A stretch of DNA of 34,572 nucleotides from an uncultured beta proteobacterium. GTDB taxonomy: Bacteria; Pseudomonadota; Gammaproteobacteria; Burkholderiales; Burkholderiaceae_C. Under the pieces are notes generated by a model. The model was not told where the DNA came from. It saw only the letters and a list, made by a program, of their open reading frames with translations, and searched no databases. The position numbers and the translations under genes are program-made. This document shows, piece by piece, positions 23,317 to 30,539 of the stretch (positions are counted from its first letter, which is position 1; every line of letters starts with the position of its first letter). The stretch covers positions 1 through 34,572 of the forward strand of contig CAIKMZ010000099.1 in the NCBI GenBank assembly GCA_903828665.1. Reading direction: 5' to 3'.

Positions 23317-23934
23317 CTAGGCCCGAAGCAGCATGAAGCCAAGCCCGATTAGCGCGAAGACAACGCCGACGGCGCTGCGCACGAAGAACAGACTGGCCAG
23401 CGGCTTGAGCGGTGTGATGTAGGTCTGCTCGATGGCGGCCCATTTGTGGATGGCGATGTCGCGGCTTTCGATGGCCACGGCAAAACGCAGGAAGTCGCAC
23501 CGGCTGCGGTAGCGCACCATGGCGACGTAGTCCCACGGCGGCGCGTCGTCGCCGTCGATGAAGCGTCCGCTGCACTTGGCCAGAAAGACGGGCACGGAGC
23601 CGTGGCGCAGCATCGGCCACAGGGCGGCGCGGCCGTAGCGCTTGTCGGCGGCGCGCGCGCTGTCGCCATACGAATGGCCGCTCGGGTACAGCGCCTTGGC
23701 GCGGTAGCGCACGAGGTTGTGCATGATGAACTCGCGGCCGTCATCCCTGGCAGCGAGCAGGCGCACGAGCTCGGACGCCGAATGGCCCTGCGCATCGCTA
23801 CCGAGCGCGCCGAGCTCGCGCTCGAACTGCAGAAGCTCGGCTTCGCTCAGCGGCTTGCCGCGGCCGCCGTACCACAGCAGAAACGCGATGTAGAGCGCCA
23901 GCAGGGGCAGGGCGATGATCAGCGTGCTGCTCAT
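23317..23934 (-). CDS. Membrane protein with DUF1330-like dimeric alpha/beta-barrel domain
   Basis: A 205-aa protein flanked by two membrane helices (about residues 3-21 and 180-202). The middle region FIMHNLVRYRAKALYP, AADKRYGRAALWPMLRHGSVPVFLA and WDYVAMVRYRSRCDFLRFAVAIES resembles the ferredoxin-like DUF1330/Dabb fold, where small dimeric proteins bind or modify metabolites. I cannot confirm the family without a profile search. Both helices with the domain between would put the domain on one face of the inner membrane. It lies 19 bp after fadD and 41 bp before the second sulfatase. No catalytic motif is evident. Confidence 0.75.
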   Translation of the reverse strand: MSSTLIIALPLLALYIAFLLWYGGRGKPLSEAELLQFERELGALGSDAQGHSASELVRLLAARDDGREFIMHNLVRYRAKALYPSGHSYGDSARAADKRYGRAALWPMLRHGSVPVFLAKCSGRFIDGDDAPPWDYVAMVRYRSRCDFLRFAVAIESRDIAIHKWAAIEQTYITPLKPLASLFFVRSAVGVVFALIGLGFMLLRA

Positions 23935-23953
23935 GGGCTTGGGCGGCGCAGCC

Positions 23954-25624
23954 TCAGGCCTGGTCGCGCAGTTCGCGGCGCAGGATCTTGCCGACGTTGC
24001 TCTTGGGCAGCTCACCGAGGAACACGATCGCGCGCGGGATCTTGTAGGCGGTCAGGTTCTCGCGGCAGTGCCGGATCAGCGCCTCTTCGGTCAGCGACGC
24101 CGACTTCTTCACGACGAAGATCTTGACCATCTCGCCCGAGTTCGGGCTCGCCTTGCCGACGGCGGCGACCTCGAGCACGTCGGGGTGCATCATCACCACT
24201 TCCTCGATCTCGTTCGGGTAGACGTTGAAGCCCGAGACCAGGATCATGTCCTTGATGCGGTCGACGATCTTCAGAAAGCCCTTGTCGTCCATCACCGCGA
24301 CGTCGCCGGTGCGCAGGAAGCCGTCGGGCGTCATCACGGCGGCGGTCTCCTGCGGCCGGCGCCAGTAGCCGCGCATGACCTGCGGCCCCTTGACGCAGAG
24401 CTCGCCGGCCTTGCCGGGCGGCAGTTCCCGGCCTTCGCCGTCGCGGATCGAGACCTCGGTCGACGGCACGGGCAGGCCGATGCTGCCGTTGAACTCCTTG
24501 AGGTCAAACGGGTTGACGGTGACCGTCGGCGAGCATTCGGTCAGTCCGTAGCCTTCGACCAGCGGCGTTTGGGTGATGGCGTGCCAGCGCTCGGCCACGG
24601 GGCGCTGCACGGCCGCGCCGCCACCGATGGCAAAGCGCAGCTTGCTGAAATCGACCTTCGCAAAGCCGGGGTCGTTGATCAGGCCGTTGAACAGCGTGTT
24701 CACGGCTGGCAGCGAAACAAAGCGGTATTGGCTCAGCACCTTGACGAAGGCGGGGATGTTGCGCGGATCGGCCACCAGCACATTGGTGCCGCCCATGCCG
24801 ACCATGCCCAGGCAGCCGCCGAGCGCGAAGATGTGGTACAGCGGAATCGCGGTGATGCTGATCAGCTCCTCGCTGCGGTCCAGGAAGGGTTCGCTCCAGA
24901 CCTGGCCCTGCTTGACGTTGGCCAGGATGTTGCCGTGTGTCAGCATGGCACCCTTGGCGACACCGGTGGTGCCGCCGGTGTACTGCAGGAACGCCAGGTC
25001 GTCCGACGCGATGGCGACCGGCTTGAAGGGCGCGGCCGCGCCCTGCGCGAGCATGTCCAGAAAGTCCACGCTGCCGGGCAGCGAATACGGCGGCACGGCC
25101 TTTTTGACTTTTCGGATCAGGAAGTTGCCGAGCACGCGCTTGGGCCAGGGCATCATGTCGGCCAGGCCGGTGACGACCACGTGCTTGACCTCGGTGTTGG
25201 CGATGACCTTGGCCAGCGTATGGGCGAAGACCTCGACCACGATCATCGCCTGCGCGCCCGAGTCGTTGAGCTGGTGCTGCAGCTCGCGCGCCGTGTACAT
25301 CGGGTTCACATTGACCACCACGTAGCCGGCGCGCAGCAGGCCGAACAGGCACACCGGGTATTGCAGCAGGTTGGGCATCATCAGCGCCACGCGCGCGCCT
25401 GGCGGCAGCTGCAGCACGGACTGGAAGTAGGCCGCCAGCTGGCGCGTCAAGCGGTCCAGCGCAAGGTAGCTGATGGCCACGCCGGTGGAGCCGCTGACGA
25501 ACGCGCGGCGCTCGCCGAACGCCTTGACGGCATCGTCGAAATAGCTCGCGATCGAGCCCAGTGCGCTGACGTCAATCTGCGCCGGAACGCCGGGCGAATA
25601 GCTTTGGATCCAGATTCTTTCCAT
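23954..25624 (-). CDS. fadD: Long-chain acyl-CoA synthetase (FadD-like)
   Basis: A 556-aa adenylate-forming enzyme. YTGGTTGVAKGA (215-226) is the phosphate-binding loop, YGLTECSP the adenine/Mg region, LRTGDVAVMDDKGFLKIVDRIKDMI the hinge and FadD signature, and KSNVGKILRREL carries the catalytic C-terminal Lys. The N-terminus MERIWIQSYSPGVPAQID aligns with E. coli FadD (MKKVWLNRYPADVPTEIN), which sets the start at 25624 rather than the ATG nine codons earlier. It converts a fatty or related carboxylic acid to acyl-CoA via an acyl-adenylate. As first gene of the ten-gene run to 12863, it should feed the dehydrogenase, hydratase, reductase and thiolase encoded below. The chain specificity is unknown. 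Confidence 0.94.
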   Translation of the reverse strand: MERIWIQSYSPGVPAQIDVSALGSIASYFDDAVKAFGERRAFVSGSTGVAISYLALDRLTRQLAAYFQSVLQLPPGARVALMMPNLLQYPVCLFGLLRAGYVVVNVNPMYTARELQHQLNDSGAQAMIVVEVFAHTLAKVIANTEVKHVVVTGLADMMPWPKRVLGNFLIRKVKKAVPPYSLPGSVDFLDMLAQGAAAPFKPVAIASDDLAFLQYTGGTTGVAKGAMLTHGNILANVKQGQVWSEPFLDRSEELISITAIPLYHIFALGGCLGMVGMGGTNVLVADPRNIPAFVKVLSQYRFVSLPAVNTLFNGLINDPGFAKVDFSKLRFAIGGGAAVQRPVAERWHAITQTPLVEGYGLTECSPTVTVNPFDLKEFNGSIGLPVPSTEVSIRDGEGRELPPGKAGELCVKGPQVMRGYWRRPQETAAVMTPDGFLRTGDVAVMDDKGFLKIVDRIKDMILVSGFNVYPNEIEEVVMMHPDVLEVAAVGKASPNSGEMVKIFVVKKSASLTEEALIRHCRENLTAYKIPRAIVFLGELPKSNVGKILRRELRDQA

Positions 25625-25655
25625 CGTCTTCGCTTGCTTCGTTGGCTTCAATACA

Positions 25656-25669
25656 CAACTGTACTGTTG
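25656..25669. promoter_or_regulatory. Imperfect palindrome upstream of fadD, possible operator
   Basis: CAACTGTACTGTTG matches its reverse complement at 12 of 14 positions and lies 32 bp before the fadD ATG, in the 111-bp gap after the GNAT gene. On the minus strand TGTATT follows directly and could be a -10 box, placing the palindrome between -35 and -10. It does not match the 20-bp palindrome in front of tetR, so control by the same regulator is not supported by sequence. Confidence 0.3.
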
Positions 25670-25735
25670 ATGCGGAAAGCGGGCATCAGTAGATACCCGA
25701 ATCGCCAGTGAAACAGGCCTGGTCGGCCCGCGTGT

Positions 25736-26185
25736 TCAGCCGGCTTGCGCCGGCCACGGAATGTTCTGGCCGAGCTTCTTGCCCATGCTGATGCGCGGCT
25801 CGATGACGTAGCCGAGCGACGCGTAGAACGCGCTCACGCTGTCGTTGCCGCCGACGATCTGGAGATTGATCTTCAGGCAACCGCGCGCGCTCAGGGCCTG
25901 CTCGGCGTGGCGCACCAGCGCCGCGCCCAAACCCTGCTTGCGCTGCGACGGATCGACCGCAACCGAATACAGCCAGCCGCGGTGCCCGTCGTAGCCGGCC
26001 ATGACGGTCCCGACCACGGCGCCATCCGCCGCGGCCACGAAGAACAAGCCGTCCTGCATGGCCAGCTTCTTGTCGATCGAGAGGCCCGGCTCGCTGTGGG
26101 CGGCGGTGTAGCCAAGCACGGTTTTCCAGAGCGCGATGACCTGCTGGCGGTGCCGGCTGTCGGCGTATTCGATGATGCAGTGCAT
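25736..26185 (-). CDS. GNAT-family N-acetyltransferase (YpeA-like)
   Basis: A 149-aa single-domain acetyltransferase. The acetyl-CoA-binding motif A is VDPSQRKQGLGAALV, preceded by GTVMAGYDGHRGWLYSVAV and followed by GCLKINLQIVGGNDSVSAFYASLGY. This order and wording is very close to E. coli YpeA (GTVMGGYDGHRG). YpeA substrates are not established. The ATG at 26185 starts MHCIIEYADSRHRQQVIALW, right at the first strand; the longer upstream frame is inside the DUF1841 gene. It is 28 bp after DUF1841 and both run on the minus strand. Confidence 0.88.
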   Translation of the reverse strand: MHCIIEYADSRHRQQVIALWKTVLGYTAAHSEPGLSIDKKLAMQDGLFFVAAADGAVVGTVMAGYDGHRGWLYSVAVDPSQRKQGLGAALVRHAEQALSARGCLKINLQIVGGNDSVSAFYASLGYVIEPRISMGKKLGQNIPWPAQAG

Positions 26186-26213
26186 GTTCCGGGGGCGTGT
26201 CTTGAAGCCGGCG

Positions 26214-26648
26214 TCAGTCCTGCGTCGCGCGGCGCTGGACGCAGGCGATGTAAGCCTCGCCGTCTGGCGCTCGCGCGGCGCGCTGGCTTTCCCACAGCAT
26301 GCGGCCCAGGCAGTCCATCGCTTCATGGTGGGCGTCGTGCAGCGAATCGCGCCGGTGCGTCAGCAGTTCGACGGCCTGGCGGATGCCGCGCGGCTGGTCG
26401 ATGCTGCACTGCTCGCTGATCGAGACATGCATGGACAGGTGCAAGAACGCATTGGTCTTGCCCTCCTGCGTCTGCTGCATGCTGGCCAGCGCGGCGTCGA
26501 CATCGGCCAGCTCGGCGTGGTATTCGGGGTGCTCGTCAATCCACAGGCTGGCGATCGTCTCGAGCGCCTCGAGCGGCTGGCCGGAGCGGGACTTGGCATA
26601 GACCGCGCAGAAGTAGCGGCGCACATCGGCTTGGGATGGATTGAACAT
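26214..26648 (-). CDS. DUF1841 family protein
   Basis: A 144-aa soluble helical protein. MFNPSQADVRRYF at the start, ETIASLWIDEHPEYHAEL, TNAFLHLSMHVSISEQCSIDQPRGIRQAVELL and HEAMDCLGRMLWESQR fit the DUF1841 family, which occurs mainly in beta- and gammaproteobacteria. Conserved His residues (HPEYH, HLSMH, HEAMD) hint at a metal site of the DUF1841/hemerythrin-like kind, but function is unknown. The gene is co-directional with the GNAT gene and divergent from the thiolase gene at 26770. Confidence 0.88.
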   Translation of the reverse strand: MFNPSQADVRRYFCAVYAKSRSGQPLEALETIASLWIDEHPEYHAELADVDAALASMQQTQEGKTNAFLHLSMHVSISEQCSIDQPRGIRQAVELLTHRRDSLHDAHHEAMDCLGRMLWESQRAARAPDGEAYIACVQRRATQD

Positions 26649-26769
26649 GGCTGCAGATTATCGCGCGGGGCAACCAGGGTGACATGGCGCGCGGGCCGCA
26701 GCGTTTATCCTTGGCGCTTCGCATCACGCCCGGCCTTGCCGGCGCCCTAACCGCTACAGGAACCATGCC

Positions 26770-27972
26770 ATGACCCAAGCCTTCATCTGCGACGCCATCC
26801 GCACCCCCTTCGGCCGCTACGGCGGCGCCCTGGCCAACGTGCGCACCGACGACCTCGGCGCCATCCCGCTCAAGGCCCTGCTGGCGCGCAATCCAAATGT
26901 GGATTGGCAAGCCGTCACCGACGTGCTGTTCGGCTGCGCCAATCAGGCCGGCGAGGACAACCGCAACGTCGCCCACATGGCCTCCCTCCTGGCCGGCCTG
27001 CCGATCGACGTGCCCGGCGCCACCATCAACCGCCTGTGCGGCTCAGGGCTTGACGCCATTGGCACGGCGGCGCGCGCCATCAAGTCGGGCGAAGCCACTC
27101 TGATGATCGCCGGCGGCGTCGAGAGCATGAGCCGCGCGCCCTTCGTCATGCCCAAGATGGACAGCGCCTTCGGCCGCAACAACGCGGTCTATGACACCAC
27201 CATCGGCTGGCGCTTCGTCAACAAGCTGATGAAAGAGAAATACGGCATCGACTCCATGCCCGAGACGGCCGAGAACGTGGCCGTCGAGCACAAGATCAGC
27301 CGCGAAGCGCAGGACAAGATGGCGCTGGCCAGCCAGATGAAGGCGGTGGCGGCGCAGCAGGCCGGCCACTTGGCGCGCGAGATCACGCCGGTGAGCCTGG
27401 CGCAGAAGAAGGGTGATCCGATTGTGGTGGACCAGGACGAGCATCCGCGCGCCACCAGCCTGGAGGTGCTCGCCAAGCTCAAGCCCATCGTGCGGCCGGA
27501 TGGCAGCGTCACGGCGGGCAACGCCAGCGGCGTCAACGACGGCGCCTGCGCGCTGCTGCTGGCCGACGAGAAGACCGCGGCGAAGAACGGCGTGACGCCC
27601 AAGGCGCGCATCGTCGGCATGGCCACGGCCGGTGTGGCGCCGCGCGTCATGGGCATCGGCCCGGCGCCGGCCACGCAGAAGGTTCTGGCGCTGACCGGTC
27701 TCACGCTGGCGCAGATGGACGTGATCGAACTCAACGAGGCCTTTGCCGCGCAGGGGCTGGCCGTGCTGCGCCTGCTGGGCTTGCAGGACGACGACGAACG
27801 CGTCAACCGCTGGGGCGGCGCGATCGCGCTGGGTCATCCGCTCGGTGCTTCGGGTGCGCGGCTCGCAACCACTGCGGTCAACCAGTTGCAGCAGATGGGC
27901 GGTCGCTACGCGCTGTGTACCATGTGCATCGGCGTCGGGCAGGGCATTGCGCTGATCCTGGAACGGGTTTGA
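26770..27972 (+). CDS. pcaF: 3-oxoadipyl-CoA thiolase-type acetyl-CoA acyltransferase (PcaF/PaaJ-like)
   Basis: A 400-aa thiolase. Cys90 in INRLCGSGLDA is the nucleophile; NEAFAAQG, GHPLGASGAR and CTMCIGVGQG supply the other active-site residues. The N-terminus FICDAIRTPFGRYGGALANVRTDDL, FGCANQAGEDNRNVA and DTTIGWRF are the pattern of PcaF/PaaJ, which cleave 3-oxoadipyl-CoA to succinyl-CoA and acetyl-CoA in aromatic-acid or phenylacetate degradation. No other pca or paa gene is adjacent, so a general thiolase role is possible. AGGAACC precedes the start; an out-of-frame ATG at 26765 is ignored. A permease gene overlaps its stop codon. Confidence 0.9.
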   Translation: MTQAFICDAIRTPFGRYGGALANVRTDDLGAIPLKALLARNPNVDWQAVTDVLFGCANQAGEDNRNVAHMASLLAGLPIDVPGATINRLCGSGLDAIGTAARAIKSGEATLMIAGGVESMSRAPFVMPKMDSAFGRNNAVYDTTIGWRFVNKLMKEKYGIDSMPETAENVAVEHKISREAQDKMALASQMKAVAAQQAGHLAREITPVSLAQKKGDPIVVDQDEHPRATSLEVLAKLKPIVRPDGSVTAGNASGVNDGACALLLADEKTAAKNGVTPKARIVGMATAGVAPRVMGIGPAPATQKVLALTGLTLAQMDVIELNEAFAAQGLAVLRLLGLQDDDERVNRWGGAIALGHPLGASGARLATTAVNQLQQMGGRYALCTMCIGVGQGIALILERV

Positions 27973-28724
27973 GTTTTCCGCTGATCACCGACCCCCACTT
28001 CTACGCGGTCGCGATTCCGGCCGTGCTGCTGATGGGTGTCAGCAAGAGCGGCTTTGGCGCGGGCTTCGGCTCGCTGGCCGTGCCCCTGATGGCGCTGGCG
28101 GTGAGCGTGCCGCAGTCGGTTGCCATCTTCATGCCGATCCTGTTCCTGATGGACATTCTGGGCATGGCGGCATTCCGCAAGGACTTCGACCTCCAACTGC
28201 TGAAGTTCCTCGTGCCCTGCGGCCTGGTCGGCATCGTGATCGGCGCGCTGCTGTTCAAGCTGCTGCCGGCGCACATCGTGGCCGGCATCGTCGGCATCTT
28301 CACGCTGCTGTTTCTGGCGCAGCGCCTGCTGTTCCCGCCCAAGGCTGACAGCGCGCCGCCGCCGCGCTGGCTCGGCGCCATCCTCACGGCCACCTCGGGC
28401 TTCACCAGTTTCATCGCGCACGCCGGCGGCCCGCCCATCAACGCCTACGTGATCCCGCTGCGCCTGTCGCCGGTGAAATTCACCGCCACCATGGCGTTCT
28501 TCTTCTTCGTCATCAATCTGGCCAAGTGGATTCCCTATGCCTGGCTGGGCCTGCTGGACATGCGCAACCTGGCGACCTCGCTGGTGCTGCTGCCGATCGC
28601 GCCCTTTGGCGTGTGGTTCGGCGTCTGGTTGGCGCGGCGCATCGATCAGCTGGTGTTCTACCGCCTGATCTACCTTGGCATGTTTCTCACCGGCGTCAAG
28701 CTGGTGTGGGACGCAGTGCCATAG
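27969..28724 (+). CDS. TauE/SafE-family (TSUP) membrane permease
   Basis: A 251-aa integral membrane protein with about eight hydrophobic helices. Family patterns are GVSKSGFGAGFGSLAVPLMAL near the N-terminus and TSGFTSFIAHAGGPPINAYVIPL in the centre. Members transport sulfite, sulfoacetate or other small anions, but many are uncharacterised. The best start is TTG at 27969, whose last two bases begin the thiolase TGA (TTGA overlap), with GGAACGGG just upstream; a more distal ATG at 27915 would give a basic, non-membrane leader inside the thiolase gene. Sulfite export would fit a sulfur theme, but the gene is outside the sulfatase operons, so this is only suggestive. Confidence 0.88.
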   Translation: MSFPLITDPHFYAVAIPAVLLMGVSKSGFGAGFGSLAVPLMALAVSVPQSVAIFMPILFLMDILGMAAFRKDFDLQLLKFLVPCGLVGIVIGALLFKLLPAHIVAGIVGIFTLLFLAQRLLFPPKADSAPPPRWLGAILTATSGFTSFIAHAGGPPINAYVIPLRLSPVKFTATMAFFFFVINLAKWIPYAWLGLLDMRNLATSLVLLPIAPFGVWFGVWLARRIDQLVFYRLIYLGMFLTGVKLVWDAVP

Positions 28725-29430
28725 TCTGCCGATTGCGCCAAAGCAGTCGTGCCGCTGCGGCCAGCGCCAACAGCATGACCAGCGCGCCCAGGCGGTGGGT
28801 CAGGCGGCCGATCGACTGCGCCCGCGCCAGCAGCCCGGTGCTGTCGAACAGATAGATCCAGTCGTGTCCGCCAGCCTCGCCGGTGCTGCCCGAGAGCAGC
28901 ATGAGTTGCGGTTGCAGCGCGTCGTACATGTAGGGTGCGACATCGAGTAGCGACACGCCGACGAACCAGACGCCGACAGCGGCGCCGAAGCGGTCGCGGT
29001 TCTTGAGCAGCAAGGCCCCGGCCATGGTGGCCGGCATCAGCAACTGCCCCAGCGTGCCGCCGAGGACGGACAACCAATGGCCCAGCGGCATGAAGATGAT
29101 GTGGCCGGCCTCGTGGAACACCAGCAGCGGGCGGTGCAGAAAGCTTGTCCCGAATTCGCCACTGCGGTAATCGAGCCGAATCAGCATCCAGCTCCAGATC
29201 ATCAGCGCCACCAGCAGGGCAAGCTGGACCCGCAAACCCAGGGCCGTTGCCGGCTTCGCCGGGTCTTGCGCAGCGCTCGGCGGGTCGGGGTCGTCCGGTA
29301 ACGTCCGGGCCAGCGGCTGGCCCGCCTTGGCCAGGATCACGCCGCAGGCCGGGCACGCCGTCGGCAACGCCTGGTCGGCGGGGAGCGGTTGATGGCCGCA
29401 CTTGGGGCAGCGGGCATAGGGGATGGCCAT
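28696..29430 (-). CDS. Zinc-ribbon membrane protein with HEAGH motif (M50-like)
   Basis: A 244-aa protein. The N-terminus has a zinc ribbon (CPKCG at 8-12, CPACG at 26-30). A linker follows, then a membrane helix at about 66-86 and HEAGHIIFMPLGHWLSVLGGTLGQLL, with His106, Glu107 and His110 as an HExxH metal site at the edge of a helix, as in M50 site-2-type proteases and related PF13398-like membrane proteins. Two or three further helices lie toward the C-terminus. A second metal-ligand motif (NPDG/LDG type) is not clearly visible, so peptidase activity is unproven. It overlaps the 3' end of the permease gene by 29 bp, convergent. The ATG at 29430 opens directly before the ribbon. Confidence 0.75.
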   Translation of the reverse strand: MAIPYARCPKCGHQPLPADQALPTACPACGVILAKAGQPLARTLPDDPDPPSAAQDPAKPATALGLRVQLALLVALMIWSWMLIRLDYRSGEFGTSFLHRPLLVFHEAGHIIFMPLGHWLSVLGGTLGQLLMPATMAGALLLKNRDRFGAAVGVWFVGVSLLDVAPYMYDALQPQLMLLSGSTGEAGGHDWIYLFDSTGLLARAQSIGRLTHRLGALVMLLALAAAARLLWRNRQTMALRPTPA

Positions 29431-29516
29431 GCCGCGAAGATACCGCAAAGATGCGGTGCCGCCGCTTTGTCGCTCAGCTGACAAGGGCCGGACCGGCGTT
29501 TCGCTACAGTGGCAGC

Positions 29517-29972
29517 ATGAAAATACTTCAAACCCTAGCCGAACTGACTGCCCTTGTGGGCCAGGAAGTCGTGGTCAGCGACTGGACCACCATCACGCAG
29601 GAGCAGGTCAACCTGTTTGCACAGGCCACGGGCGACCACCAGTGGATTCACGTCGATGTCGAGAAGGCCAAGGCCGGCCCGTTCGGGGGCCCGATCGCGC
29701 ATGGCTACCTGACCCTGTCGCTGCTGCCGCAGTTCTTCCAGTCATCGCTGAAGATCGAAGAGGCGCGCATGGGTGTCAACTACGGCTTGAACAAGGTTCG
29801 CTTTCCGGCGCCGGTGCCGGTGGGCAGCCGCCTGCGCGCCCGCATGAAACTGCTCAAGTACGAGCCGATCGACCGGGGCGGTTTCCAGATGACCTGGGAA
29901 TCGACCATCGAGCGCGAAGGCGGCACCAAGCCGGTCTGCGTCGCCGAGTCGATGGCGCGCTATTACCCCTGA
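29517..29972 (+). CDS. MaoC-like (R)-specific enoyl-CoA hydratase, single hotdog
   Basis: A 151-aa hydratase. FAQATGDHQWIHVDVEKAK carries catalytic Asp40 and His45, followed by GPFGGPIAHGYLTLSLL, the other half of the hydratase 2 motif. It resembles NodN/HtdZ-type single-domain enzymes. Expected activity is hydration of a 2-enoyl-CoA to (R)-3-hydroxyacyl-CoA. It is divergent from the zinc-ribbon gene and its 3' end overlaps trmL by 10 bp, convergent. There is no clear Shine-Dalgarno sequence before the ATG (AGTGGCAGC). It is not in the same operon as the MaoC protein at 16016. Confidence 0.9.
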   Translation: MKILQTLAELTALVGQEVVVSDWTTITQEQVNLFAQATGDHQWIHVDVEKAKAGPFGGPIAHGYLTLSLLPQFFQSSLKIEEARMGVNYGLNKVRFPAPVPVGSRLRARMKLLKYEPIDRGGFQMTWESTIEREGGTKPVCVAESMARYYP

Positions 29973-30427
29973 AATTTGTTCTGCCGCCAGGCCTCGAACA
30001 CCGTGACGGCCACGGCGTTCGACAGGTTGAGGCTGCGCTGACCCTCGATCATCGGTAGCTTGATGTTTTGTGTGGCGGCAAATGATTGCCGCACCGCCTC
30101 GCTCAGGCCGCGCGTCTCGGCGCCGAAGACCAGCCAGTCACCGGGCGCGAAGGCGACCTCATGCACGAGACGGCTGGCGCGCGTGGTCAACGCGAACATG
30201 CGCTCCGGCGCCGGCTGCTCCGATGCGAGGAAGGCGCTCCAGCTCGCGTGGCACTTGAGCTCGGCGTACTCGTGGTAATCGAGCCCGGCGCGGCGCATGT
30301 GCTTGTCGTCCATCGAAAAGCCGAGCGGCTCGATCAGGTGCAGCGTGCAGCCGGTGTTGGCGGCGAGCCGGATGACGTTGCCCGTGTTGGGCGGGATTTC
30401 AGGTTCGACCAGGACGATATGGAACAT
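29963..30427 (-). CDS. trmL: tRNA (cytidine/uridine-2'-O-)-methyltransferase TrmL
   Basis: A 154-aa SPOUT-class methyltransferase. NTGNVIRLAANTGC (motif 1), VFGAETRGLSE (motif 2) and LPMIEGQRSLNLSNAVAVTVFEAWRQ (motif 3, knot region) are all present and correctly ordered. TrmL methylates the 2'-OH of the wobble nucleotide (position 34) of certain leucine tRNAs using S-adenosylmethionine. The ATG at 30427 begins MFHIVLVEPEIPPNTGN, the normal start; earlier in-frame codons are not family-like. Its terminal codons overlap the convergent MaoC gene. Confidence 0.94.
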   Translation of the reverse strand: MFHIVLVEPEIPPNTGNVIRLAANTGCTLHLIEPLGFSMDDKHMRRAGLDYHEYAELKCHASWSAFLASEQPAPERMFALTTRASRLVHEVAFAPGDWLVFGAETRGLSEAVRQSFAATQNIKLPMIEGQRSLNLSNAVAVTVFEAWRQNKFQG

Positions 30428-30539
30428 GGCTGGATTGTCGCAGCGCGGGCTGGCCAGCTTGATCATGGCAAGGCTTGGGCCAGGACGTCGCGCCAGCTGT
30501 CGATACGTCACACACGCCGCCATGGTTTAATCTTCGCGC

